DNA from: Desulfobacteraceae bacterium
GTDB taxonomy: Bacteria; Desulfobacterota; DSM-4660; Desulfatiglandales; Desulfatiglandaceae
Reading direction: 5' to 3'
NCBI GenBank assembly: GCA_030589225.1
Contig: JAUUWD010000060.1
Coordinates: 1 to 7,990, forward strand
Length of the DNA stretch: 7,990 nt
The position numbers and the translations under genes were made by a program. Below are positions 1 through 6,923 of the stretch, one piece after another; position 1 is the stretch's first letter, and the number at the start of each line of letters is the position of its first letter. The notes under the pieces are model-generated. The model worked only from the letters and a program-made list of their open reading frames with translations, did not search any database and was not told the DNA's origin.

Positions 1-330
1 ATTTCGTATTTCGACCTGCCCGCCCAAGCCAATTTGATCATAAAATCTCTCTACCAACCCAGGTGTAGTAAGAGAGCAAAATGGCAACTTTACGTTATAG
101 GGCAATGGCAGGCGGGTATTCGTATTTTTTAAGGTTGTTCCTGTGATTTGATGACATGATAAATTGCCAAAATCAGGGACAGAACTTATGAGACACGGTA
201 CTAGTCAGGTTGCTTTCTTTTTGCGCGGATTGCGGCATTCATGCTGGCTGCATCGACACATATCGAACTTCATGGTCTTTCACTCCTGAAGAACCACTCC
301 CAATTCCCATCAGCAATCCTTACGAGTCAG
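1..330. other. Left flank, mostly without a supported gene
   Basis: Apart from the micro-ORF at 205-273, nothing here is convincingly coding. Plus-strand frame 1 is open from the window edge to TAA at 130-132 (43 codons, rich in Trp and Gln), which could be the tail of a gene that enters from the left and converges with the operon, but I recognise no family. Bases 133-186 can form an imperfect hairpin (GTTCCTGTGATTT against AAAATCAGGGACAGAAC, with bulges). No clean GC hairpin plus T-run terminator for the minus-strand operon is visible, so its transcription end is unassigned. Confidence 0.4.
205..273 (-). CDS. Candidate 22-residue cysteine-containing micro-ORF
   Basis: A very short frame with a better ribosome binding site than most genes here: AGGAG (complement of 282-286) lies 9 nt from an ATG at 273, and the frame ends with TGA at 205-207. 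The peptide begins MKFDM, carries a C-x-C-x-x-H-x-C cluster (Cys6, Cys8, His11, Cys13) and ends in a basic run (RKKK). Four potential metal ligands within eight residues could bind zinc or iron, but this is inference. It starts 57 nt after the stop of the 768-residue glycosyltransferase on the same strand with no terminator between, so it would be the last gene of that operon. I know no family for it. Chance frames of this length are common, and the ribosome binding site and ligand cluster are the only support. Confidence 0.33.
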   Translation of the reverse strand: MKFDMCRCSQHECRNPRKKKAT

Positions 331-2637
331 TTAATAATCTCCGCCAAAAATTGCTTTTTTGTCGGCGATAAGGTTATGCATTCCCATGATCTGATACATT
401 TTGAGGAGTGAAATGAGCCAACTGATTGTTGACTCTGCTCCCTGGTTCTCATTGACTCCATCCGGTTGAAGGCCATCGCAGCACCCACCTGTTTCAAAAT
501 CATACAGGGCTACATTGAGATCATTTCGGCCAAGAAACCATCCCAGGCAGCGCTGGGCCTCTTGAAACCACTTGATGTCTCCTGTTGCTACATAGACATC
601 AATGCAGGCATCAATAAGGCTCATGGCCTCTATGGGCTGCTGGTCAAAGTTTGCCTTTTCACCACCTCGCTCATACCATCCTGAGTTCCCGATGACGGAT
701 AGATGCCCGTCTTCTGCGGTTTGTATCTGGAGGAGCCATTCAAGTATACGTGTCCCTGTCTCGAACATCTCAGGATCCGGTATCCACTGGCCTGCCAGTA
801 CCATTGCATGGGGAATCTTTGCATTTGCATAGGTTATGGTGTCTTCACACCACAGCCATCCCTCACGGCAGTTGTCCTTAAAAAAGTGAAACAATTTTTC
901 CGCCAGTTCCGTCCTGAGCCTGCGGACTTGTGAGTCTCCACCGTATTTGTTGAGATAGGCATCAAGACCGACAACGCTAAATGCCCAGGAGCGAGGTGAA
1001 CAAAAGTCCTCCAGGCGAATGAGCCCATCATGAAATAAACGCATGGCCATATTGCGTATGCCATCGTTTGGGGCATACTTGACCGCTATGCCGAGCGCCC
1101 AGATGGCCCTTGCATGGGAATCTTCGCTGCCGCCATCCTCCAGCCATCGCCTGTCATAGGAAAGAAAATTTCTGAACCTGGCATTTTCCGGATTGAAGGC
1201 AAAGTGGAGAAAGGCAAGATACTTTTTTAGAATCGGCAGGATCGTTTTGTCTTTACGCAGTGAGTAATATATGCACAGGGCAATAAGGGCCCTTGCATTG
1301 TCATCGGTACAGTAGCCGTGATTTAGGTTCGGGACATTGTACGTGGCATGCTGGAGAATACCTGTGTCATCTGTTATGCTCTTCAGATGGAAAAGATCTA
1401 TCTCGGGAAGTTCGTCCAGGACCTGGTGATCTTGCCTGGCCACTGTCAGATCTCCGGGGATTTGCCTCCGGAGTTTCCAGACCTCCGAGATTAGATCCAG
1501 GTGCCCACGTGCCACTTCCTTGAAGACCATTGATCTTCCGTATTGATATGCCCGCGAGCGCATTTCGTCCCGTTCCTGATTGTTTCCCAGGAGTCTTATG
1601 ATTCCCAGCGCCATCGAGTCAGGATCGTTAAAAGGGACAAGTCTCCCACGTCCATCACCCATGACTTCTTCTGCATACCAGAATGATGTCGAGACGATTG
1701 CGGCGCCAACTCCAATGGCATAGGCAAGTGTGCCTGAAGTTATCTGCTCCTTCTCCAAATATGGTATGGCATAGATCTTTGCACTCTGGAGATACTGTAT
1801 TAATGTTTCATCCGAGACGAACTGGTTGTGAAATATGATGTGGTCCTGGATATCCATTTGGTTTGCCAGTTGCTGGAGACTATGCCTGTAAGCATCGCCT
1901 GCAATTTCCTTAACATGGGGATGGGTTTGCCCCAGAACCACGTATACGACTTCGGGAAATTTGTCAATGATGACCGGCATTGCCTTTATCATATTTTCTA
2001 TTCCCTTACTGGGGCCAAGGAGTCCAAAGGTAAGTATCATATCTCTGCCCTTAATACCGAAAAGATTGTTATACTTACCTGGCTTTCCAAATGAAGCGTT
2101 TGGGATTCCGTGGGGGATAAATGAAATTTTATCCCCTGGTACACCATAGATATTGACAAGCAGTTCTTTCGCCTTATGGCTCATGACCAGCACGCGATCA
2201 GAAAATCGGGCTATTTCTTTTATGATGACCTTTTGCCCGTGGGTAGGTTCTCTGACAACGGTGTGGAGGTTGGTAATGACGGGCATACGCAAGGCCTTCA
2301 GCATATGAAGGATATACGATCCGTCCTCCCCGCCGAATATGCCAAATTCGTGCTGGAGAATGGCAACTTCATACTGATTGGCATTGAGAAAATCAGCGGC
2401 CCAGTAGTAATCTGCCTGAACATTTGCCCGGACACTGAATTTGACGCGGTCAGGATAGTCATACCCTTCTGGGATATCGTCCATGGCGACCACGATAAGG
2501 TCAGAATTCTTTTCTATCTCCAGGGCAAGTGCATTACAGAGGTTGGTTGTATAGGTGGCAATTCCACACCGGCGTGGTAGATAGTTGCCGATTACCGATA
2601 TCCTTGATACCTTAGCACTCCTTTTACTTTCCACCAT
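331..2637 (-). CDS. GT4-like glycosyltransferase fused to a C-terminal alpha-helical barrel-like domain
   Basis: A 768-residue cytosolic protein with no signal peptide or membrane segment. Residues about 10-390 form a GT-B glycosyltransferase: an N-terminal Rossmann half with the donor/acceptor loop RRCGIATYT (22-30) and LQHEFGIFGG (94-103), then a GT4-type half with FGLLGPSKG (204-212) and EQITSGTLAYA (297-307). Residues about 400-768 form a second domain with evenly spaced helices and the motifs HGYCTDDNARA (440-450), SEDSHAR (504-510), DQQPIEA (665-671) and QPDGVNENQGAEST (724-737). This resembles six-hairpin/(alpha/alpha)-barrel carbohydrate enzymes. The usual GT4 EX7E pair is incomplete (E297 but A305), and the Arg of the R..K phosphate-binding pair is Leu206. 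I believe this is a trait of the subfamily and not decay. The ATG at 2637 has TTACCTCC-complement (GGAGGTAA) at 2655-2648, 10 nt away. It lies 42 nt after the long GH130 gene with no terminator between, so it is in the same operon. Sugar donor and acceptor are unknown; GDP-mannose is an inference from the GH130 neighbours. Confidence 0.9.
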   Translation of the reverse strand: MVESKRSAKVSRISVIGNYLPRRCGIATYTTNLCNALALEIEKNSDLIVVAMDDIPEGYDYPDRVKFSVRANVQADYYWAADFLNANQYEVAILQHEFGIFGGEDGSYILHMLKALRMPVITNLHTVVREPTHGQKVIIKEIARFSDRVLVMSHKAKELLVNIYGVPGDKISFIPHGIPNASFGKPGKYNNLFGIKGRDMILTFGLLGPSKGIENMIKAMPVIIDKFPEVVYVVLGQTHPHVKEIAGDAYRHSLQQLANQMDIQDHIIFHNQFVSDETLIQYLQSAKIYAIPYLEKEQITSGTLAYAIGVGAAIVSTSFWYAEEVMGDGRGRLVPFNDPDSMALGIIRLLGNNQERDEMRSRAYQYGRSMVFKEVARGHLDLISEVWKLRRQIPGDLTVARQDHQVLDELPEIDLFHLKSITDDTGILQHATYNVPNLNHGYCTDDNARALIALCIYYSLRKDKTILPILKKYLAFLHFAFNPENARFRNFLSYDRRWLEDGGSEDSHARAIWALGIAVKYAPNDGIRNMAMRLFHDGLIRLEDFCSPRSWAFSVVGLDAYLNKYGGDSQVRRLRTELAEKLFHFFKDNCREGWLWCEDTITYANAKIPHAMVLAGQWIPDPEMFETGTRILEWLLQIQTAEDGHLSVIGNSGWYERGGEKANFDQQPIEAMSLIDACIDVYVATGDIKWFQEAQRCLGWFLGRNDLNVALYDFETGGCCDGLQPDGVNENQGAESTISWLISLLKMYQIMGMHNLIADKKAIFGGDY

Positions 2638-2647
2638 GCGATATGTG

Positions 2648-2655
2648 TTACCTCC
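2648..2655 (-). promoter_or_regulatory. Ribosome binding site of the 768-residue glycosyltransferase
   Basis: The minus strand reads GGAGGTAA, 10 nt before the ATG at 2637. It is among the strongest Shine-Dalgarno matches in the window and fixes this start. Confidence 0.75.
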
Positions 2656-2679
2656 GCTCTTTTGGTGTTTTCTGCTGCA

Positions 2680-4143
2680 TCAGGTTTTTTTCATAAAATC
2701 TAATAACTCCCTGACCGGAATAGAGGCAAAACCTGACTTAGTATCAGACATCCCGTAGGGTATGATCAAGTCTCCATTGTGAAGGATAGAACCACATGTA
2801 TAAACCACATTAGGCACATAGCCATCCCGTTCTTCCTCATTGGGGGTAATGAGAGGTTCAGGCAGCCACCCGATTATTTTTGTTGGGTCGTCCAAGTCTA
2901 AAAGCAGGGCACCAATGGAGTATTGCCTCATTGGCCCTACACCGTGTGTCAGGAGGATCCACCCCTCTTCGGTTTCCACAGGGGAACCGCAATTCCCGAT
3001 CTGGACAAACTCCCATGGTCTGGAGGGTTCCTGTATAATACGGGATTCTTGCCAGAAATGCATGTGGTCTGAAAACATTATGTGATTGTTTTCTCCATCC
3101 TGCCTGGAGGCCATCACAAATTTTCCATTGATGCGCCTCGGGAAGAGGGCCATTCCCTTGTTCTGGACTGCTTTACCGTTGAGGGTAAGGATTTTAAAGG
3201 TGACAAAATCCTTTGTTTGAATCATTTGGGGTAAAATAGTACGGCCATTGTACGCAGTGTATGTAGCGTAATAGGTTGCATCTCCATTGTCATCAACAAA
3301 GCGCACAAATCTGGCATCTTCGATCCCCATGCTCTCATTCTCTGAGACCGGGAAAATTGCCCTTTCGGATATTCTGTGATCCGGGCTAAATTTTATTTCG
3401 TAGTTGGATTTGGCAACCCAGGAAACGATATCAACCGTCTCGCTCTGCATAGGATCCGGGAAGATCCGTTTCTTCAGGAGTTCCATTATTTCATGCTTTC
3501 CCTGTTCATAGGTAAATTCAGGGGGTAATCTCTCCAGCAGGTAAGTTGTTATTTCATTGCAGGCATTCATTTCATTTAGTTTCAACTGAAACAGGTGTTT
3601 GTCAAATGTAGGGTTTAATTGGATTTCAGGTGTTTCAACAACATCGCTGACAGGATCTAATGAAATGTTGTTATCCGCATCAATCTTTCCGGTCCTGAAT
3701 TCAATGGAGGATATGTGGCCTTCTCCCACCGCCCTGAAGCTCATAATGAACCGGATACACCCCTCGGGAAGGTCGGCCTGGTTTGAATGCAATACGATGG
3801 AAGGGTTAAAGAGCGCTGCCGATTCAATGGAATATTCCATAGTAAAGTATGCGCCCATCAGTGCCTGTTTTTTGTCAGATATCACGACATCTTCGGGAAT
3901 GAGTGTTTGGATCCTTTGAAAATTGTTTTCAAAGATCACCTCAATGTCCCTGTGTCTCTTTGAGAAATTCTTCAGCACCTGTTCAAACAGCTCAGAGGTT
4001 TTTTCTTCCGATAAATCCAAAATGCGCTTAATAATTTTTTTGTTGCGATCGTCACCGCCAGGGAGATAAGGGCGCGCTATCACCCTCGTAGTGTCTTTGA
4101 TATATCTCCCTCTTTTTCTTAAGACTTTTGATTCTACATTCAT
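2680..4143 (-). CDS. Long-form GH130 family glycoside phosphorylase/glycosidase
   Basis: A GH130 (COG2152) protein of 487 residues from the start chosen here, longer than the roughly 300-400-residue GH130 phosphorylases because of an N-terminal extension (RVIARPYLPGG near residues 20-30). Motifs, numbered from this start: SRAVGEGH-like FRAVGEGHISS (136-146), GIEDARF (273-279, with the Asp expected as the general acid), GNCGSP (383-388), GWILLTHGVG (394-403), GALLLDLDDPTKIIG (411-425) and GYVPNVVYTCG (441-451). GH130 enzymes form five-bladed beta-propellers that cleave beta-mannosides, usually with phosphate. The position where the neighbouring GH130 has Lys (KVGPG) is Gln381 here (QIGNC), so phosphorolysis is not assured. 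An ATG at 4185 is in frame and would overlap the upstream gene by 23 nt. The ATG at 4143 is preferred: it has AAAGGTGA at 4155-4148 at ideal spacing, lies 19 nt after the upstream stop, and fits my recollection of where family members begin. It is cytosolic. Confidence 0.9.
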   Translation of the reverse strand: MNVESKVLRKRGRYIKDTTRVIARPYLPGGDDRNKKIIKRILDLSEEKTSELFEQVLKNFSKRHRDIEVIFENNFQRIQTLIPEDVVISDKKQALMGAYFTMEYSIESAALFNPSIVLHSNQADLPEGCIRFIMSFRAVGEGHISSIEFRTGKIDADNNISLDPVSDVVETPEIQLNPTFDKHLFQLKLNEMNACNEITTYLLERLPPEFTYEQGKHEIMELLKKRIFPDPMQSETVDIVSWVAKSNYEIKFSPDHRISERAIFPVSENESMGIEDARFVRFVDDNGDATYYATYTAYNGRTILPQMIQTKDFVTFKILTLNGKAVQNKGMALFPRRINGKFVMASRQDGENNHIMFSDHMHFWQESRIIQEPSRPWEFVQIGNCGSPVETEEGWILLTHGVGPMRQYSIGALLLDLDDPTKIIGWLPEPLITPNEEERDGYVPNVVYTCGSILHNGDLIIPYGMSDTKSGFASIPVRELLDFMKKT

Positions 4144-4147
4144 TTTG

Positions 4148-4155
4148 TCACCTTT
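4148..4155 (-). promoter_or_regulatory. Ribosome binding site that decides the long GH130 start
   Basis: The minus strand reads AAAGGTGA with its AGG core 7 nt before the ATG at 4143. It lies inside the longer frame that begins at 4185 and argues that translation starts at 4143. The upstream ATG at 4185 has a weaker GGTGGAG about 10 nt before it, within the coding sequence of the preceding gene. Confidence 0.65.
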
Positions 4156-4162
4156 TACAAAT

Positions 4163-5104
4163 TTATATGGGCTGTCTTGGATCATTTAAACATAGCTCCA
4201 CCAGATCAGCAATACTGGCTGTACCCGCGCACATTACGGTGTCAGCACCGCCCCAGTATACCTTAACCGTGCCATCTTCTTCAGGGACTGCCCCACAGGT
4301 GAATACCACGTTGGGGACATAGCCTGTCAACTCCCATGGGTCCTGGGGTTGTAGAATCCACTGGTCGGAAACACCTATGATAGTGGAGGGGTCCTTTAAG
4401 TCATGGAGGGCAACCCCCAGGCGATACACCGCCCCCGCCATGGTCTGGAAAACACCATGGTAGATGTGGAGCCATCCTCTGTCAGTCCTGAATGGGGGCG
4501 CACCGGGTCCCACCTTCAGTTCATCCCAGTGATACTGGAGCGGTTTCATAATAAGCCTTGAATCTCCCCAGTGGACAAGATCGGGGGAATATGAAATCCA
4601 GATGGACCAGGGAGTTATCTCGGTATGGGGCCTATCAAGCCGGACATATCTGTCCTGAAATTTTTTCGGGAAGACAACTACATTTCTCATGTCTGCCTGG
4701 CTTATGAGCGCTATGCGCTCTATGCGCTCAAAGTCTCGGGTGCGTGCAAGCGCAATCCGGGCCCCATGCCGTGAATAGGCGCTGTAGGTTAGCGTGTAGT
4801 AGTCCTCCAAAGGGGAAATGCGTAGGTCTTCTACACCAAATTCTTCATACTCTGCGAAGATGCCATGCTCCGCAGGCACAAGGAATGGCTTGGGCATTAC
4901 TTTGAAATCGAAGCCATTATCACTTTTGGCAAGGCCGATTATGGAGCGCCCATTATGGAGATGCGATCTGAACAGCATCATATAACTGCCTGCATGTTTA
5001 ACAATCCCTGCATTGTGGACGGTAGCGACAGGGTAGGGGACATCATCAGGGGTGAGTATTGGATTTTCCGGGTATCTTTTAATGATTGATTTTATGCCAG
5101 TCAT
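4163..5104 (-). CDS. Short-form GH130 beta-mannoside phosphorylase-like protein
   Basis: A 313-residue single-domain GH130 protein of normal phosphorylase length, with no signal peptide and so cytosolic. Motifs (numbered with the extra leading Met at 1): RYPENPILTP (11-20), FRSH (46-49), GVEDLRI (91-97, Asp94 is the likely catalytic acid), RNVVVFPKK (141-149), ISYSPDLVHWG (171-181), KVGPGAPP (198-205), GWLHIYHGV (211-219), RLGVALHDLKDP (229-240), GYVPNVVFTCG (262-272) and YWGGADT (284-290). Lys198 and His217 sit where phosphorylases of this family place phosphate-binding basic residues, so reversible phosphorolysis of a beta-mannoside to mannose 1-phosphate is likely. The exact linkage (beta-1,2, beta-1,4-Man-Glc or other) cannot be read from motifs. 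The ATG at 5104 is chosen over the adjacent TTG at 5107 because GAGGA lies 5 nt from the ATG and only 2 nt from the TTG. It is the first gene after the predicted promoter at 5142-5170 and is followed after 19 nt by the long GH130 gene. Confidence 0.92.
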   Translation of the reverse strand: MTGIKSIIKRYPENPILTPDDVPYPVATVHNAGIVKHAGSYMMLFRSHLHNGRSIIGLAKSDNGFDFKVMPKPFLVPAEHGIFAEYEEFGVEDLRISPLEDYYTLTYSAYSRHGARIALARTRDFERIERIALISQADMRNVVVFPKKFQDRYVRLDRPHTEITPWSIWISYSPDLVHWGDSRLIMKPLQYHWDELKVGPGAPPFRTDRGWLHIYHGVFQTMAGAVYRLGVALHDLKDPSTIIGVSDQWILQPQDPWELTGYVPNVVFTCGAVPEEDGTVKVYWGGADTVMCAGTASIADLVELCLNDPRQPI

Positions 5105-5141
5105 CAAGGTCCTCTCTTCCTCAGTTGCCTTCTACAGGTTC

Positions 5142-5170
5142 AATATACTCATTAAAGCGTAAGTTCTCAA
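5142..5170 (-). promoter_or_regulatory. Predicted sigma70-type promoter of the GH130-GH130-glycosyltransferase operon
   Basis: On the minus strand TTGAGA (5170-5165, 5 of 6 matches to the -35 consensus) is followed after exactly 17 nt by TATATT (5147-5142, 5 of 6 matches to the -10). Transcription would start near 5135, giving a leader of about 30 nt that includes the GAGGA ribosome binding site of the short GH130 gene. It sits in the only sizeable spacer between genes of the window, which supports it. It implies that the GH130 genes can be transcribed separately from the upstream phosphatase-methyltransferase-GT4 group. Confidence 0.6.
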
Positions 5171-5205
5171 TAAATTCGGGGGATCCGACTTGTCCCGTGA
5201 AGATG

Positions 5206-5253
5206 ACTTTAACCCGAACTTTTTGAGAAGTTACATTAAAGTTCGATAACTTT
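5206..5253. repeat. Cluster of phased AACTT/AAGTT inverted repeats upstream of the GH130 promoter
   Basis: Plus-strand elements are ACTTT (5206-5210), AACTTT (5217-5222), AAGTT (5228-5232), AAAGTT (5238-5243) and AACTTT (5248-5253). The centres are 9-12 bp apart, close to one helical turn. They make nested palindromes: CGAACTTT (5215-5222) pairs with AAAGTTCG (5238-5245) over 15 nt, and AAAGTT pairs with AACTTT (5248-5253) over the 4-nt loop CGAT. The octamer TTCGATAA is also directly repeated at 5242-5249 and 5261-5268. The cluster lies about 70 to 120 nt upstream of the predicted transcription start, a place for an activator or array-binding regulator. The repeats are seen; the function is inferred. 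AT-rich sequence makes some of this possible by chance. Confidence 0.45.
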
Positions 5254-5276
5254 CCCTAATTTCGATAAAAACCAGG

Positions 5277-6308
5277 TTAACGGTGTCCCTCAACCCTGGT
5301 CATCTTGAGTATCCGCCGGTATACATCGATGTAGTCTTTTGCCATGCGGTCTGCCGTGAAACGCTCCTCCACCACCCTCCTGCAGGCTGATCTTTCGATT
5401 ATAGGGATATCATGGACCGCAGCGACCGCTTCATCCACTGTCTGAACCAAAAAACCATTATGGCCATGGCTGATTAGTTCGGGCATACTCCCCCTATTAA
5501 ATGCGATAACCGGCGTACCACAGGCCATGGATTCAACCACTGACAGGCCAAATGGTTCATCGAAATTGATGGGATGCAGCAGTGCATAAGCGTTTCCGAG
5601 GAGACTATCGCGTTTTTCGGGTCCCGCACTTCCTACGTAAATAACGGTCCTTCCATCTATGAATGGCCTTATATTTTTTTCGTAATATTGTGAGTCCTGA
5701 ATAATCCCGGCCATGATGAGTTTCATGCCGCTTTTCTTTGCGATCTCAATTGCTTCCCCGGCACCTTTATCAATATGAATCCTGCCAAAAAAGAGTAAAT
5801 ATTCACCGGGCCTTGGCTGAAAGGTAAATTGAGAGATGTCGATACCGTGATAGACATTTGCCACGTAATCCAGTGAATCAAGCCTGTCAGCCTTGCTGAT
5901 AGATACATAAAAGGCCCTGTCATTGTATTTTTGATATACAGGGTATATTTTAGGAGAAGAAAAGCCATGAATAGTCGTGATGACTGGGGTTGAGATCAGG
6001 CCGCTGTATGTCAGGGGTAGAAAATCAAAATTATTGTGAATCAGATCGAATTCACCTGCGTGTTCAAACACCTCCGATATATGCAGACATTCCCAGATCT
6101 TGGGTTCTATTGACCTGTCTTCTTCGTATCCCTTTTTGCAAACCGCCCGGAGTCTGGCACTGGTAAGGGAATCTCCGGTGGCAAAGAGGGTGACATCAAT
6201 CCCTTTCTTCACCAAGGCTTCTGTCAAGAGAAACACCACGTTCTCCCAGGGCCCATAATGCCTTGGTGGGGTTCTCCATGCGATAGGGGATAGCATTCCA
6301 ATTTTCAT
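5277..6308 (-). CDS. GT4 family glycosyltransferase
   Basis: A 343-residue GT-B retaining glycosyltransferase with all hallmarks intact: the N-terminal acceptor loop WRTPPRHYGPWE (11-22), DLIHNNFDFLPL (88-99), TTIHGFSSPK (111-120), YHGID (153-157), FGRIHIDKG (174-182) with the phosphate-binding R176 and K181, and EPFGLSVVE (251-259), a canonical EX7E motif followed by SMACGTPVIA. No signal peptide or membrane helix; such enzymes act in the cytosol or at the inner face of the membrane with nucleotide-sugar donors. The ATG at 6308 has only a weak GAGAG upstream. It starts 30 nt after the methyltransferase stop and so is probably cotranscribed with it, while a 172-nt spacer with its own promoter separates it from the GH130 genes downstream. 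The closely placed GH130 pair suggests a mannose-containing product; donor and acceptor remain unassigned. Confidence 0.93.
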   Translation of the reverse strand: MKIGMLSPIAWRTPPRHYGPWENVVFLLTEALVKKGIDVTLFATGDSLTSARLRAVCKKGYEEDRSIEPKIWECLHISEVFEHAGEFDLIHNNFDFLPLTYSGLISTPVITTIHGFSSPKIYPVYQKYNDRAFYVSISKADRLDSLDYVANVYHGIDISQFTFQPRPGEYLLFFGRIHIDKGAGEAIEIAKKSGMKLIMAGIIQDSQYYEKNIRPFIDGRTVIYVGSAGPEKRDSLLGNAYALLHPINFDEPFGLSVVESMACGTPVIAFNRGSMPELISHGHNGFLVQTVDEAVAAVHDIPIIERSACRRVVEERFTADRMAKDYIDVYRRILKMTRVEGHR

Positions 6309-6338
6309 AGGTCATTTCTCTCAGTAAATCAACAAGAG

Positions 6339-6923
6339 TTAATAAATTGGGACCTTTTTTGCCGAAACAAACACGATATCATCGTACAGGAAGTCGGAAG
6401 TCAGCTCGCTGAATCCTGCACGTGTCAACATAGACTCGATCTCCGCCAGGCCATAATAATTCTCATTCCAGAGCGTTTCTGCTTTGCCGCCTTTAATAGG
6501 ATCCACTACTATGAACTTCCCGCCAGGCCTCAATACTCGTCGAGCCTCTTCCAGTGCCTGCGGCAGACGCTGAATCTCGTGCAAAGAGTAAAGCATGATA
6601 AGAGAGCCGAAGGATTCATCAAGAAAGCAGAGTTTCTGTGCATCCCCGGCAGTGAGGAGCACAAGATGCGAGATGCCCCGAGCCTTCGCTTTTTCCCAGG
6701 CTTCGGCCAGGTGAGATACGGAGATATCGACACCATAAGTCTTGCAGCCAAACCCCGATGCAATTAAACCGGTCAGCCTGCCATCACCACAGGCAATATC
6801 TAGAACCGGGACCGCGTCGGCAACTGCCTCAGTGATTCTCTGATGAATTTTGGGCTCCAGGTCATCGTAGACACTTTTTTTCGGTTTATCCGGGTTAGGG
6901 TTAGAGTTTCTGAGATGTAACAT
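6339..6923 (-). CDS. Class I SAM-dependent methyltransferase (Methyltransf_11 type)
   Basis: A 194-residue small cytosolic Rossmann methyltransferase. Motif I is VLDIACGDGRL (40-50), the acidic end of strand 2 is GVDIS (64-68), motif II-like GDAQKLCF is at 93-100, then LYSLHEI (111-117) and LRPGGKFIVVD (131-141). This order is that of the ubiquinone/menaquinone-type and small-molecule methyltransferases, and no substrate domain is present to narrow the target. The ATG at 6923 lies inside the end of the metallophosphoesterase gene, giving a 23-nt overlap. No clear Shine-Dalgarno site precedes it, so translation is likely coupled to the upstream gene. No other in-frame ATG exists until residue 109. 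A role in modifying the sugar product of the adjacent GT4 (for example O-methylation or capping) is conceivable from position only. Confidence 0.88.
   Translation of the reverse strand: MLHLRNSNPNPDKPKKSVYDDLEPKIHQRITEAVADAVPVLDIACGDGRLTGLIASGFGCKTYGVDISVSHLAEAWEKAKARGISHLVLLTAGDAQKLCFLDESFGSLIMLYSLHEIQRLPQALEEARRVLRPGGKFIVVDPIKGGKAETLWNENYYGLAEIESMLTRAGFSELTSDFLYDDIVFVSAKKVPIY

Noticed and set aside
1..132. 43-codon plus-strand frame entering from the left edge
   Set aside because: No recognised family and too short to separate from a chance frame; mentioned only as a possible gene tail.
2176..2580. 134-codon plus-strand open frame
   Set aside because: It lies wholly antisense to the N-terminal Rossmann domain of the large glycosyltransferase, which has clear family motifs; the opposite frame is a shadow.
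4144..4185. N-terminal extension of the long GH130 gene to the ATG at 4185 (14 extra residues)
   Set aside because: It would overlap the upstream gene by 23 nt. The ATG at 4143 has an ideally spaced AAAGGTGA and fits the family's usual N-terminus better.
5215..5245. Hairpin CGAACTTT/AAAGTTCG as an intrinsic terminator of the GT4 gene
   Set aside because: The stem is AT-rich with a 15-nt loop and no T-run follows on the minus strand; an operator-like role fits better.
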